A stretch of 64,000 bases of DNA, from assembly GCA_964610775.1 (NCBI GenBank), contig CAZSZC010000002.1:1-64000 (forward strand), written 5' to 3'. The translations under genes and the position numbers were made by a program. The DNA is from CAZPWF01 sp964610775. GTDB lineage: Bacteria; Patescibacteriota; Saccharimonadia; Saccharimonadales; JACQNP01. The notes under the pieces are model-generated. The model was not told where the DNA came from, made no database searches, and saw nothing but the letters and a program-made list of their open reading frames with translations. Position 1 is the stretch's first letter; each line of letters begins with the position of its first letter. Shown piece by piece: positions 18,429 to 28,126 of this stretch.

Positions 18429-20462
18429 TTAGTTTAGGTTAGTGATTGAACGCACACGCTGGATGCGACTTTGTAACTCTTCATATTCTAGCAACTTTTC
18501 TTTTCTATCGATAAATTCTTGTGCAGCAGCCCTAGCTCGCGAAACAACTCCTATGTCTGCCAAATTGGCGTATTTAAGGTCCAGAGCTCCATGTTGCTGT
18601 GTCCCATATATCGCGCCTGGACCACGAAGTTCGAGGTCTAACTCGGCAAGCGCAAAGCCATCATTAGAACGCTCGAGAGCACGCAGACGTGGGCTCGGTG
18701 GCCTACTATCACTTACAAGTAGATAACAATAGCTTTGGTGCTCACCACGCCCAACTCGACCCCTTAGCTGGTGAAGCTGTGCCAGGCCAAATTGATCAGC
18801 AGATTCAATTAACATAACGCTAGCATTAGTAACGTCTATACCCACTTCGATGACGGTTGTTGAGACCAAGATGTCGATATTATGCGCTAAGAACAACTTC
18901 ATAATTTTATCTTTCTCGTTTGATTTCATTCTCCCATGAAGCATACCAACTCTAAAATTAGCAAACTGGCTATTCAGCTCATTGTAGACAACCTCGACAG
19001 AACGAGCGTCTTTCTTATCAGTTTCAGAAATAAGTGGACATACTACAAATAACTGTCTACCCAATGATAGTTGCTGCGTGATTTTTTCGTTAAGTTGAGC
19101 CCGTGAATTTGGTGATACTATTTTGGTGATTATAGGTTTTCTATTGCTCGGCTTTTCCTTGAGTAAAGATATGTCCAGTTCACCATATAGTGTTAATGCT
19201 AGGCTACGCGGTATCGGTGTAGCCGTTAAGGTTAACATGTGTGGGAGGTGTCCAGCTTTTGCGAGCAGGGTCTTGCGCTGCTCAACCCCGAACCTATGTT
19301 GTTCATCTACAATTACTAAGCCAAGATTTTTCATTATGACTTTTTCTTGGATTACAGCATGTGTCCCAATGATAAAACGTGCATGTCCACTAGTGATGTG
19401 TTGGTAGGCCTGATCTTTTTGCTTTGCAGTCATACTCCCTAGCAATAAAACCACGCTTTGATCTTGATCGAGTGGCACCAAAAGCTTATGAATAGTTACA
19501 GCATGCTGGCGAGCCAACACTTCAGTCGGCGCCATAAGTACAACTTGAAAACCCGCCTCCATCACCATAAGAGCAGCCATACAAGCCACGACCGTCTTAC
19601 CAGAACCAACATCGCCTTCAACCATTCGATTCATAGGTTGCGTTTTTTGCATGTCCTTGTATATCTGCCACACTGCACGCCGTTGTGAGTCAGTTAGTGA
19701 AAATGGAAGATTACTTACGAACGTCCGAGCATGCGATTCAATGAAAGGTACCTTCAGTGCGCCGTTTTTTTCAGCTTCATACTTGTTAATCAATGCTGCA
19801 AGACTCAGGCTAAATATTTCCTCAAAACCAAATCTAGCTTTTGCGTGTTCGATTTGCTGAGCACTTTCAGGGAAATGCAACGCCATTATGGCTTCGTTAA
19901 CCGGCATAAGTCCTGCTTCATCTCTTAACCATATAGGCAAAGTTTCGGGAAGTCGTCTAATGTATGGTGCAAGATGACGTACAGCTTTTGAAATCTGTAG
20001 TGAGCTGAGCCCTTTTGTTAGATTATATGTCGGCACAATACGGGCGGCATTAATAGGAAAATCACTTACAAGTTCAATCGAAGGGTTTTGAATTGTTAAG
20101 TACTGTCTTCTTAAGGCAAACTCACCTCTAACAAAATATTCTTCATCTAATTTTATGGATTTGGATCTATATGGTTGATTGAACCAAACTAGTCGTACGC
20201 TACCAGTTTCGTCATTAGCTACAGCTTCTGTTATGTGCATACCTCGTCGTACATGCCGACCTTTAGCTTGTTTTATTACGCATTTGATAGTAACCATGCC
20301 TGGTCGAAGTTTTACGATTGGTGTTAGCTGTGAGTAATCATCGTAACGTCGCGGTGTGTTATATAGAAGATCACGAATTGTATGCAAGCCAAGGCGTGCA
20401 AACTTTTGCGCCATCGCATCACCTACACCCTTAATAGTAGTTAGCGGCTGATCAAACTCCAT
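18429..20462 (-). CDS. recG: ATP-dependent DNA helicase RecG
   Basis: RecG remodels stalled forks and branched DNA. From ATG 20462 it has 677 residues (a TTG lies one codon earlier). Order: N-terminal wedge/OB domain (about 1-230), Walker A VEGDVGSGKTVV near 279, motif II VDEQHRFG, motif III TATPIPR, then motifs V and VI with QLHQLRGRVGRGEHQSYC. A TATACT box (20477-20472) lies 9 nt before the start, with TTATCA 17 nt further up, so a leaderless internal promoter is possible. Confidence 0.97.
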   Translation of the reverse strand: MEFDQPLTTIKGVGDAMAQKFARLGLHTIRDLLYNTPRRYDDYSQLTPIVKLRPGMVTIKCVIKQAKGRHVRRGMHITEAVANDETGSVRLVWFNQPYRSKSIKLDEEYFVRGEFALRRQYLTIQNPSIELVSDFPINAARIVPTYNLTKGLSSLQISKAVRHLAPYIRRLPETLPIWLRDEAGLMPVNEAIMALHFPESAQQIEHAKARFGFEEIFSLSLAALINKYEAEKNGALKVPFIESHARTFVSNLPFSLTDSQRRAVWQIYKDMQKTQPMNRMVEGDVGSGKTVVACMAALMVMEAGFQVVLMAPTEVLARQHAVTIHKLLVPLDQDQSVVLLLGSMTAKQKDQAYQHITSGHARFIIGTHAVIQEKVIMKNLGLVIVDEQHRFGVEQRKTLLAKAGHLPHMLTLTATPIPRSLALTLYGELDISLLKEKPSNRKPIITKIVSPNSRAQLNEKITQQLSLGRQLFVVCPLISETDKKDARSVEVVYNELNSQFANFRVGMLHGRMKSNEKDKIMKLFLAHNIDILVSTTVIEVGIDVTNASVMLIESADQFGLAQLHQLRGRVGRGEHQSYCYLLVSDSRPPSPRLRALERSNDGFALAELDLELRGPGAIYGTQQHGALDLKYANLADIGVVSRARAAAQEFIDRKEKLLEYEELQSRIQRVRSITNLN

Positions 20463-20483
20463 CAACTACTAAGTATATGTCTG

Positions 20484-21248
20484 CTAGGCCTTTTTGATAA
20501 GAAAGAAGACACTTGGGCCAAAATAAGTACGGGCCAGTGTGGGCTGCATTAGCCGTTCGACACTTAGCATTACAGCTTGGGGCACAATCTTCTTAATGGT
20601 TGGGCTGCGAAGGTTTGAAACCGATAAAACTTTTTCAACCTTTAATCCTGCATGGGAAAGCTGCTTAATAATGGTCTTGGGGTTATGGTTGACAAAAGCA
20701 ATTTCTCCCTCTTTTTTGTGTTCTTCAGAGCGAATATCTACAGGCTCTTCGGGCAAGCGCTTACCGCGAACAATATGCTTCAATCTATTTCTGCCATGAG
20801 CATAATTTGCTACTTCGAGAATTATATAACCGTCCTCAGCTAGTACCCTTGATAGTTCTTTGAATTCGACTGTAGGATCTGGAATGTGATGCATAACTCG
20901 AATCATAGTTATCAGATCAAGCTCACCATCTTTGAAGTCAAGTGCATCAGCCTGTGTAAGCTTTCGTTCAACTTCTTGATGATCTTTAAGAAAATCTTTA
21001 GCTATATCTAATTGCTGCTGAGATGGCTCGGCAAGAGTGACTTTATCGGCGTACTCTTCTAGAAAAACGCAAAGTCGACCATAACCCCCGCCAATATCTG
21101 CCGCGTGCCTAAAATGCTTGCCTTTTAATAGCTTAGTTATAGCCATTTCCTCGGACGCATGCTCGTAATCACGGCCTTCCCAATATTTTAAATAATTGTG
21201 CGTTGGGTCGTTATACTGATCGGCTTTTTTGTGTGAGTTCTTCGTCAT
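20484..21248 (-). CDS. Class I SAM-dependent methyltransferase
   Basis: About 254 residues. The SAM-binding motif I is AADIGGGYGRLCVFLEEYA near residue 50, an acidic loop LAEPSQ follows, and motif IV region is DLITMIRVMHHIPDP, the pattern of small-molecule or lipid methyltransferases of the UbiE/Methyltransf_11 type. The substrate cannot be read from sequence. Two starts are possible: a GTG at 21266 directly after the tyrS TGA, and ATG 21248; I chose the ATG. Downstream is recG. Confidence 0.8.
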   Translation of the reverse strand: MTKNSHKKADQYNDPTHNYLKYWEGRDYEHASEEMAITKLLKGKHFRHAADIGGGYGRLCVFLEEYADKVTLAEPSQQQLDIAKDFLKDHQEVERKLTQADALDFKDGELDLITMIRVMHHIPDPTVEFKELSRVLAEDGYIILEVANYAHGRNRLKHIVRGKRLPEEPVDIRSEEHKKEGEIAFVNHNPKTIIKQLSHAGLKVEKVLSVSNLRSPTIKKIVPQAVMLSVERLMQPTLARTYFGPSVFFLIKKA

Positions 21249-21266
21249 AACCTCGATAGTATACAC

Positions 21267-22511
21267 TCAGTCAACAATTCTGAAATAATGTTTTTTGCCA
21301 ATTTGAAATATGTCACCGGCTTTAGGGCTAATACTGGCGTCTGTGATCTTCTCCCCGTTGATCTTGAGAGCACCCTGTTGGAATAATCTATTAGCTTCAG
21401 ACATACTCTGGGGAATATTTGTAGCGCAAGCAGCAATAAGAGCTGAACGCTGAATATCCTTTTCAGCTGCAACTCTCCAAGAGGAAAGCGCTAATTCCTT
21501 TGCGTTTTCTGGAATGTAGTTCTTGTCGCGGTGACTAAATTTAGCTAGCCAATCATTTTCGGCAACCTCAGCTTCTTTTTCCGAGTGATACATCGTAACA
21601 ATTACTCGAGCAAGTCTTAGCTTAATATCTCTAGGATTCGAGCCACTCATGAGATCATTTTCTATTTGCTTGATCTCTTCCAGGCTAAGATACGTACAAT
21701 CAACAAAGCACTGAATAAGACCCTCGTCTGGCAGCGCCATAATCTTACCAAACATTTGAGCAGAGTCTTCATCTAATCCAACTCCAGTCCCAAGACTTTT
21801 ACTCATGAGTTTCTCGCCAGTAACAGGATTCTCTAGAAGTGTTGTGGTCATCACAAATTTTTCCTTGCCCTTGTATCGCTTCAAAAGCGTTCTACCTGCC
21901 ATCATATTAAACGTTTGGTCGGTGCCCCCAATCTCTATGTCAACATCCATGGCTACGGAATCATATCCCTGCATCAGGGGATAAAAAAATTCATGGACAT
22001 AAAGTGGTTTATTTTCACTGAGGCGCTTTTGGAATGCATCACGTTCAATCATTTGCTGGACAGTAAAATTAGATGCTAGCTCTACCGCATCTTCAAAAGT
22101 AAGACTAGAGAGCCATTTACTATTAAATTTGAACTCTATCGGGTTATTTTTATCATCAAAATCCAATATTTTACCGATCTGCCTCTTGAATGTTTTTAGA
22201 TTCTCATGAATCTGTTCAGGAGTTAATTTTTGACGTGCGGTCGTCTTATCGCTCGGGTCACCTATCATAGCAGTGAAGTCACCAACTAAAACAATAACCT
22301 TATGCCCTAGCTCGTGAAAACGCTTCATAATAATATAATTCGTAGAGTGACCGAGATGTACGTAGTCTGCTGTTGGATCAATACCTACATATACCTTTAG
22401 TTGCTTTCCAGAAAGAAGCTCCTTTTTTAAAGCTTCACTTGATGGATAGATAGTATCAATCGAGCGACTTATAAGCTCTTCTATTTTCTTACGGTCAACA
22501 TTAATTTTCAT
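21267..22511 (-). CDS. tyrS: Tyrosyl-tRNA synthetase (type 2-like)
   Basis: A class I synthetase of 414 residues. The HIGH-type motif is VGIDPTADYVHLGHS, the tyrosine pocket region has IEIGGTDQTFNMM, the KMSKS motif is KLMSKS, and a C-terminal S4 RNA-binding domain (about 345-414) begins near SEANRLFQQGALKING. Its own N-terminus lacks the ELxWRGLVxQxT signature of the type-1 enzyme. A 38-codon ORF that does have that signature overlaps its start codon by 11 nt. An AGGAG SD lies 9 nt before the ATG. Confidence 0.93.
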   Translation of the reverse strand: MKINVDRKKIEELISRSIDTIYPSSEALKKELLSGKQLKVYVGIDPTADYVHLGHSTNYIIMKRFHELGHKVIVLVGDFTAMIGDPSDKTTARQKLTPEQIHENLKTFKRQIGKILDFDDKNNPIEFKFNSKWLSSLTFEDAVELASNFTVQQMIERDAFQKRLSENKPLYVHEFFYPLMQGYDSVAMDVDIEIGGTDQTFNMMAGRTLLKRYKGKEKFVMTTTLLENPVTGEKLMSKSLGTGVGLDEDSAQMFGKIMALPDEGLIQCFVDCTYLSLEEIKQIENDLMSGSNPRDIKLRLARVIVTMYHSEKEAEVAENDWLAKFSHRDKNYIPENAKELALSSWRVAAEKDIQRSALIAACATNIPQSMSEANRLFQQGALKINGEKITDASISPKAGDIFQIGKKHYFRIVD

Positions 22512-22617
22512 TTACGATACTCCTAAATTTCAGCTTTTTCTCATCTAAGGCATTTATATTTGGTAAAGTGGTTTGATTAACAAAACCGCGCCAAGTAAGT
22601 TCTTCTGATAAAGTCAT
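22501..22617 (-). pseudogene. N-terminal fossil of a type-1 TyrRS, possible leader ORF
   Basis: An intact 38-codon ORF, ATG 22617 to TAA 22501. Its first residues, MTLSEELTWRGFVNQTT, match the start of type-1 bacterial tyrosyl-tRNA synthetases (LxELxWRGLVNQTT in Bacillus-type enzymes), and INALDEKKLKF fits the next helix before homology stops. It ends 11 nt inside the intact tyrS in another frame. A TATACT box (22629-22624) lies 6 nt before its ATG, the leaderless spacing seen elsewhere here. It may be a remnant of a replaced synthetase gene now serving as a translated leader for tyrS. Confidence 0.75.
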
Positions 22618-22684
22618 GAAAATAGTATATATTACTCAACCAACCACAGACCACTTTTTATCATTGCGTAAGCATAATGTTTGC

Positions 22685-22690
22685 TATAAT
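22685..22690 (+). promoter_or_regulatory. Extended -10 of the penicillin-binding protein gene
   Basis: TGC followed by TATAAT (22685-22690) is a consensus extended -10; a weak TTGCGT lies 15 nt upstream. Predicted start near 22697 leaves a leader of about 36 nt containing GGAGA 12 nt before the ATG. Confidence 0.6.
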
Positions 22691-22732
22691 ATTCATCGAC
22701 ACAATGTGTGCTAACGGAGATTTGAACAACAA

Positions 22733-25700
22733 ATGAGCAAAAGACCTACTGGTCGTAAATCAGCCAGTGTTAATAAACAACTCGGTAGAAACAAGAAGAA
22801 TACTTTCACTACCAAGAGCGGCCAGACCATAAAGCTACATCGAAGCCTTAGTGAGAAGTTTAAGGCTCGTAAGGACGCTCGTGCTGTCAGAAGGGCTGCA
22901 CGACTGGCCGGTATGCCTAAATCACGCGTCAAGCGGTTTTTCTTCAGACTTCATCCAAAGCGGCTATATAAGTACTGGTTCAGCCGCGAGGGCGGAATTA
23001 TGGCGCTCAAGATTGTCGGTTTGGGTATTATTGCTGGGTTCTTATTATTGATTGGTTTATTTGCTTATTATCGTAAGGATTTGCCTAACCTTAAGGATAT
23101 ATCTGGCACTAATCTGGGTGGGAGCAACCGTTACTATGATCGTACCGGCCAGATACTTCTGTGGGAAGACTTCGACGCCGTAAAACGAGTACCTGTTAAA
23201 GACGAAGAAATTAACCAATACGTAAAAGACGCAACTGTCGCTATAGAAGATAAAGACTTCTTCAAACATGGCGGTTTCGATGTACGCGGCATTAGTCGTG
23301 CAGCAGTAAACAACGTAACTGGCGGTGGTGGCGGAAAACAAGGCGGCTCGACCATTACCCAGCAATTAGTTCGACTAACACAAAAAGGCGTTGGCCAAGA
23401 ACAGACCTACCAACGTAAGCTACGAGAACTAATTCTATCTATTGAACTGGAGCGTAGCTACACCAAAAAAGAAATCCTTGCAGGCTACCTAAATGCCGCT
23501 CCATACGGAAATGTTCAGTACGGGGTTGAAACTGCTTCACGTGACTACTTCCAAAAGTCGGCTAAAGACTTAACACTAGACGAGGCAACCTTTTTAGCAT
23601 CAATACCAAAGTCTCCTTCATACTACTCACCTTATGGACCACGCTATAATCCTGAAGCCCTAGTTGGTCGACAGCACTACACTCTTGATCTTATGGAGCA
23701 ACAAGGAATGATTACTGCCCAACAACGCGATGAGGCAAAAAAGGTTGATACTCTAGCTAAGGTTCATCAGGTTAAACCCAAGTTCGAAGGTATCAAGGCT
23801 CCGTATTTCGTATTACTAGCAAAAAGTCAGCTGGAGCAGAAATATACAAAAGACACCGTCAACCGTGGTGGCTGGAAGGTTACCACTTCGCTAGATATGA
23901 AACTTCAGGACTTAGCCGAGCAACAGGTCCAAAAAGGTTACCGAAATGTTACTAGAGCAGGTTTTGATAACGTTGCCTTCGCAGCAGAAGATGTAACCAA
24001 CGGTCAGATGGTTGCAATTGTCGGTGGCATTGACTTCTTTAATAAAGACTTCGGTGAGAATAATTATGCTCACTGGCGTCTACCGCCCGGATCAAGCTTT
24101 AAGCCTTATGATTATCTATCAGTTATAGAAAATACCGATAACTTTGGTGCTGGTTCGGTACTATATGACACTCAAGGCCCTGTTGATGGTTATCCATGCA
24201 CGAATAAAGCTCGACCAAAACAAGGTGGTAACTGTCTTTGGGATTATGACTTCCGCTACCCTGGCCCACTATCATTAAGGTACGCGCTTGGTGGTTCACG
24301 AAACGTGCCAGCTATAAAAGCTATGCTCACTGTTGGCGTAGACAAAACCATAAAAACTGCCGAAAAACTTGGTATCGACAGTGGATATAAGTGTTACCAG
24401 GAAGGCATCGAGGATGTCAACTTCGCTAAAGAAAGTGAAGAGGGTGAATGCTATGCCAGTTCAGCTATCGGAGACGGAGCCTATCTATATCTAGACGAAC
24501 ACGTCAATGCCTACAGCACAATTTCCCGTAACGGCAACAAGTTGCCCCAGACATACATTCTTAAGATTGAGGATTCAGCTAATAAAGTTATTGATGAGTG
24601 GAAGCAAGAAAAGGGCGAACAAGTAGTACGACCTGACTCTGCTTACATAGTTGCCGATATGATGGCCGACCCAAACGCAAGCTACTTCACTAATAAACCA
24701 CATCGCTATAAGGGATGGGACTTTAGTCTTAAGACTGGTACAACTAACGACTCGAAGGATGGTTGGCTTATGGGCTTCTCTACTAAATACGCCGCCGGTG
24801 TATGGGTAGGCCATCACACTCGCCGTGTTGCTACGCGCTCATTTATGGAAACAATGACTCAGCCAATCTGGCAGGGCTGGATGGATGCAGCACATGACGG
24901 TTTACAACCAGTAAAACGCGAAAAACCAAGTGGCGTTCAGACTTTACCAGCCTTTGTGGTGCGGCAACATGTTGGTCTTGGTTCGCGTGAACCGAGCCCA
25001 GCTAATGACCTTTACCCGTCTTGGTTTAAAAAGCCCGGCAAGAAGAGTGGCGAGAAGAAAACCATTGATATCGTATCCAATAAACTAGCAACTGAATGTA
25101 CGCCTGCTAGAGCCAAGAAAGAGATTTTTGAAGATGCAGGTAGCTACTCGGCCGACAAGTTTGTAAATCAAGGTGCCGGCGCAAATACCAGTGAAAAAGA
25201 TGACGTACATAAATGCTCTGACGCAAAGCCAGATATCTTGATAAGTAGTGCCCCCAGTTCATGTAATAGCTCATGTTCTATAATCGTAACTATTACCGGT
25301 GGGACACATCCAATATCTGGTGGCACGAGCGGTGGTGGCAATGTTAGCGTAATTATCGAAGGTCAAGTAGTACAGTCCTTCCCTGCTAATGTTGGCTCAC
25401 AAACATTGAACTTTAACTATGGCGGCAGTGGCGATAAATCTGTAACTGTAGAGGTGGTCGATAGTGTACTCTATGATGCCAGTAGCGCAACAACCATAGA
25501 CTTTAGTGGTGGATCTAGTGCTTCTTCACCTAACATCACAAGTCCGGGTCAAAATGAAAATGTTGGTAGCGGGCCATTTGCACTAGAGTGGACAGGCGGA
25601 ACGGGGCCATATACTGTTAGCGTAACTAATGGCGGGAGTTGTGATCCTCCCACAACGAACAGTACCACCTGTACTCTTAGCGGCGCTAATGGGTCGAATC

Positions 25701-25759
25701 ACACTATTACCGTTACTGATAGTAATGGCAAAAAATCTTCGGTAACCGTTGCTAAGTAA
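22733..25759 (+). CDS. Class A penicillin-binding protein (transglycosylase/transpeptidase)
   Basis: A bifunctional peptidoglycan synthase of 1008 residues. A long basic cytoplasmic region (1-88) is followed by one membrane helix (about 91-113). The GT51 domain has the catalytic Glu in IEDKDFFKHGG (E172) and GGSTITQQL (204-212). The transpeptidase domain has SxxK at S454-K457, SxN in GGSRN and KTG at 667-669. After about residue 760 comes a linker and a Ser/Gly-rich tail with Ig-like beta segments (about 840-1008). The gene ends 1 nt before the convergent radA stop. Confidence 0.95.
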   Translation: MSKRPTGRKSASVNKQLGRNKKNTFTTKSGQTIKLHRSLSEKFKARKDARAVRRAARLAGMPKSRVKRFFFRLHPKRLYKYWFSREGGIMALKIVGLGIIAGFLLLIGLFAYYRKDLPNLKDISGTNLGGSNRYYDRTGQILLWEDFDAVKRVPVKDEEINQYVKDATVAIEDKDFFKHGGFDVRGISRAAVNNVTGGGGGKQGGSTITQQLVRLTQKGVGQEQTYQRKLRELILSIELERSYTKKEILAGYLNAAPYGNVQYGVETASRDYFQKSAKDLTLDEATFLASIPKSPSYYSPYGPRYNPEALVGRQHYTLDLMEQQGMITAQQRDEAKKVDTLAKVHQVKPKFEGIKAPYFVLLAKSQLEQKYTKDTVNRGGWKVTTSLDMKLQDLAEQQVQKGYRNVTRAGFDNVAFAAEDVTNGQMVAIVGGIDFFNKDFGENNYAHWRLPPGSSFKPYDYLSVIENTDNFGAGSVLYDTQGPVDGYPCTNKARPKQGGNCLWDYDFRYPGPLSLRYALGGSRNVPAIKAMLTVGVDKTIKTAEKLGIDSGYKCYQEGIEDVNFAKESEEGECYASSAIGDGAYLYLDEHVNAYSTISRNGNKLPQTYILKIEDSANKVIDEWKQEKGEQVVRPDSAYIVADMMADPNASYFTNKPHRYKGWDFSLKTGTTNDSKDGWLMGFSTKYAAGVWVGHHTRRVATRSFMETMTQPIWQGWMDAAHDGLQPVKREKPSGVQTLPAFVVRQHVGLGSREPSPANDLYPSWFKKPGKKSGEKKTIDIVSNKLATECTPARAKKEIFEDAGSYSADKFVNQGAGANTSEKDDVHKCSDAKPDILISSAPSSCNSSCSIIVTITGGTHPISGGTSGGGNVSVIIEGQVVQSFPANVGSQTLNFNYGGSGDKSVTVEVVDSVLYDASSATTIDFSGGSSASSPNITSPGQNENVGSGPFALEWTGGTGPYTVSVTNGGSCDPPTTNSTTCTLSGANGSNHTITVTDSNGKKSSVTVAK

Positions 25760-25760
25760 A

Positions 25761-27110
25761 CTAGTCTTTTTCTAGCAAAGTATTGAGCGCTGAACGAATA
25801 TCGCGGATTTCCGTATACGATGATTGCCTCTTGGCAGTAGAGTTCTTTGGCCCAACTGCACCATCAAAGCCCAGCTTCTTTGCTTCGGCCAAACGCTTGT
25901 CAATAAACGGCACATGACGAACCTCACCAGACAGACCAACCTCACCAAAAACAACCACATTTTTCTTTAGCTGCATCCCTTTTGATGCTGAGGCAATCGC
26001 CATACAGACAGCCAGATCAGCTGCCGGCTCATTTAATCTAATACCGCCAACCACATTAATGTATATGTCTTGGTCTTGAAGATTTAGCTTGGTCCGTTTT
26101 TCCAACATAGCTACTAGCAGTGTCAGCCGATTGATATCAAAACCACTAGCCGTGCGCTTTGGGTAACCAAAGCTACTTCGATTTACGAGCGCTTGTATTT
26201 CGACCAAAATCGGCCGGGTACCTTCAATGCTAGCCATTACGATCGATCCATCAGCTACCTGTCTCTCAGCCAATAAAGCAGCCGATGGATTGTCAACCGC
26301 CTCCAGACCTTTATCTGTCATTTCGAATATCCCAACTTCATTTGTTGAGCCATACCGATTCTTAATAGCTCGGAGCATCTTAAACCCACCGTAGCGTTCA
26401 CCTTCTAGATTTAACACAACATCTACAATGTGTTCGAGTATTTTTGGTCCAGCGATTGAGCCTTCTTTAGTTACGTGACCAACAATTAATAAAGCAGTAT
26501 TTGTTTGCTTAGCAGCAGCAATCAATAATTGTGTGCTGTTAGTTATTTGACTAACTGAGCCGGCAGCTGAGCTAATTGAATTACAGATCAGTGTTTGGAT
26601 AGAATCAACGACTACTAGCTTATACTTGCTACTTGCAATAGTTGCCGATATATCATCAGCACTATTACTAACAACTATTTCTAGATTCGCATGCTCAATG
26701 CCCAAGCGCTGAGCTCTCAAGCCTATTTGATGCACCGACTCTTCACCGCTAACGTACAAAACACTTACCTTGGATGCCAAAGTATAAGCAACCTGTAAAA
26801 GCAATGTGCTCTTGCCGATTCCAGGCTGACCGGCAATTAAGTTGACGCTCCCAGTCACGATACCGCCACCCATTACAGAATCGTATTCCTTTATGCCCGT
26901 AAGTAGTCTCAATTCGCTACTATTAACTGCTCTACCAACAGCACTGGGCTTCAGTGGGGCACCTTTTCTAACAATGTTGCCTACCTGCGAGGTAGTTATC
27001 TGCTCTTCGAGCGTATTCCACTCACCGCAGCTATAGCACTTACCGCTCCAGGTATTAGTAGTTGCTCCGCAGCTCGAGCAAACATATTCGACAACATCCT
27101 TTTTAGCCAT
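25761..27110 (-). CDS. radA: DNA repair protein RadA
   Basis: RadA is a RecA-related ATPase that promotes branch migration in recombination. The 449 residues contain, in order, a C4 zinc finger (CSSCG near 11-15 and CYSCGEW near 26-32), Walker A GQPGIGKST near 94, the family motif KNRYGSTNEVG near 250 and a Lon-protease-like C-terminal domain (from about 290) with GEVGLSGEVRHV. This zinc finger is intact, unlike those of RpoC and PilB. A possible extended -10 (TGT-TAAACT) lies 9 nt upstream of the start. Confidence 0.97.
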   Translation of the reverse strand: MAKKDVVEYVCSSCGATTNTWSGKCYSCGEWNTLEEQITTSQVGNIVRKGAPLKPSAVGRAVNSSELRLLTGIKEYDSVMGGGIVTGSVNLIAGQPGIGKSTLLLQVAYTLASKVSVLYVSGEESVHQIGLRAQRLGIEHANLEIVVSNSADDISATIASSKYKLVVVDSIQTLICNSISSAAGSVSQITNSTQLLIAAAKQTNTALLIVGHVTKEGSIAGPKILEHIVDVVLNLEGERYGGFKMLRAIKNRYGSTNEVGIFEMTDKGLEAVDNPSAALLAERQVADGSIVMASIEGTRPILVEIQALVNRSSFGYPKRTASGFDINRLTLLVAMLEKRTKLNLQDQDIYINVVGGIRLNEPAADLAVCMAIASASKGMQLKKNVVVFGEVGLSGEVRHVPFIDKRLAEAKKLGFDGAVGPKNSTAKRQSSYTEIRDIRSALNTLLEKD

Positions 27111-27130
27111 ATTATGTTCAGTTTAACAGA

Positions 27131-28108
27131 TTATTCGGCATTAATGGTGGAAGGCCGACTGTCGATAGCCTTTATAAGCTCGTTTTCTTCCAGAACAACG
27201 GCATTGTATTTTTCCAGCAGAGCATTGTGCTTATCAATCAGCAACGATACGTTACCTACATCTGCATTATATGCAGCAACTTTATTGTTATATATTTTTG
27301 CTTCTGTATTGAATGTCGCAGCGTCAGTCGTCCCTCTAGAATTCTGTAGATTTTTGTAGGTTACCGACAATTCATTGGCTCGTGTTGCCAGATCACGATT
27401 TAGATCATTTACCCTGTTTCGTAATGATTCTAGTTGCTGACGATAGTCTTTTGCTAAAGCATCACGTGATTCAAATTCTTTTTCATAGGACTCCGACATA
27501 GAAACTATAGCAAGTCGGTTATCAAAATATCGTTTGTAGTAATTTTCTAGTTCTGGTGGTAAGTTTCTAACTTCAGTACCAATAATTGAGTGTAATTCAT
27601 TTGGCACCACGCTTGGGTCTTTTGTTCGATACGACTCGACTGTCTTTTTAATTCTCTCACTTTGTATATTTTTATATGCCTGCTCTGTTAATTGATCAAT
27701 GCGCTTGCGATCTGCAGCAGATAAGCGATCATAGGCGGCGTGCAAGGTCTCATGAGCTGCTGTTACTTCTTCAACGCCATCTAAGCGTTTATCGGTCACG
27801 TTATATAGATATATTCCTCTATTTTGAATATAGCATCCTAGTACGATACTTTGTTCACTATCAGTACAGCTCTGATTAAACTGTTCCTTGTCCTGAAGTT
27901 CGGGCTGATTAACGTAAAATAAATGCTTGGCGGTACCATTCATGGTAGTCGAGGCTGCTAGAGCCGCAATTTCGGGTGGTGGCACATAGTTACGAAGTCT
28001 AGCCCAGTCATAAATAGCCTGATGTTGCCACAACACTACAGCCGTCACCGAGCTTATAATCAACAAGCTAACAAGCGTTCCCCTGCCTACGCCTCTTGGC
28101 CGATCCAT
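27131..28108 (-). CDS. Membrane-anchored protein with HExxH motif and coiled coil
   Basis: A 325-residue protein, not assigned to a family. It has an N-terminal membrane helix (about residues 11-27) with the rest probably outside. The segment TAAHETLHAAYDRL places an HExxH zinc-protease motif at 119-123, preceded by a region with two Cys (81 and 92) that could form a disulfide. Residues about 210-310 are predicted coiled coil. HExxH in this setting suggests a membrane-tethered zincin, but no third ligand is certain, so activity is inference. It lies between clpC and radA. Confidence 0.6.
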   Translation of the reverse strand: MDRPRGVGRGTLVSLLIISSVTAVVLWQHQAIYDWARLRNYVPPPEIAALAASTTMNGTAKHLFYVNQPELQDKEQFNQSCTDSEQSIVLGCYIQNRGIYLYNVTDKRLDGVEEVTAAHETLHAAYDRLSAADRKRIDQLTEQAYKNIQSERIKKTVESYRTKDPSVVPNELHSIIGTEVRNLPPELENYYKRYFDNRLAIVSMSESYEKEFESRDALAKDYRQQLESLRNRVNDLNRDLATRANELSVTYKNLQNSRGTTDAATFNTEAKIYNNKVAAYNADVGNVSLLIDKHNALLEKYNAVVLEENELIKAIDSRPSTINAE

Positions 28109-28126
28109 AACTAAGTATCTAATCCC

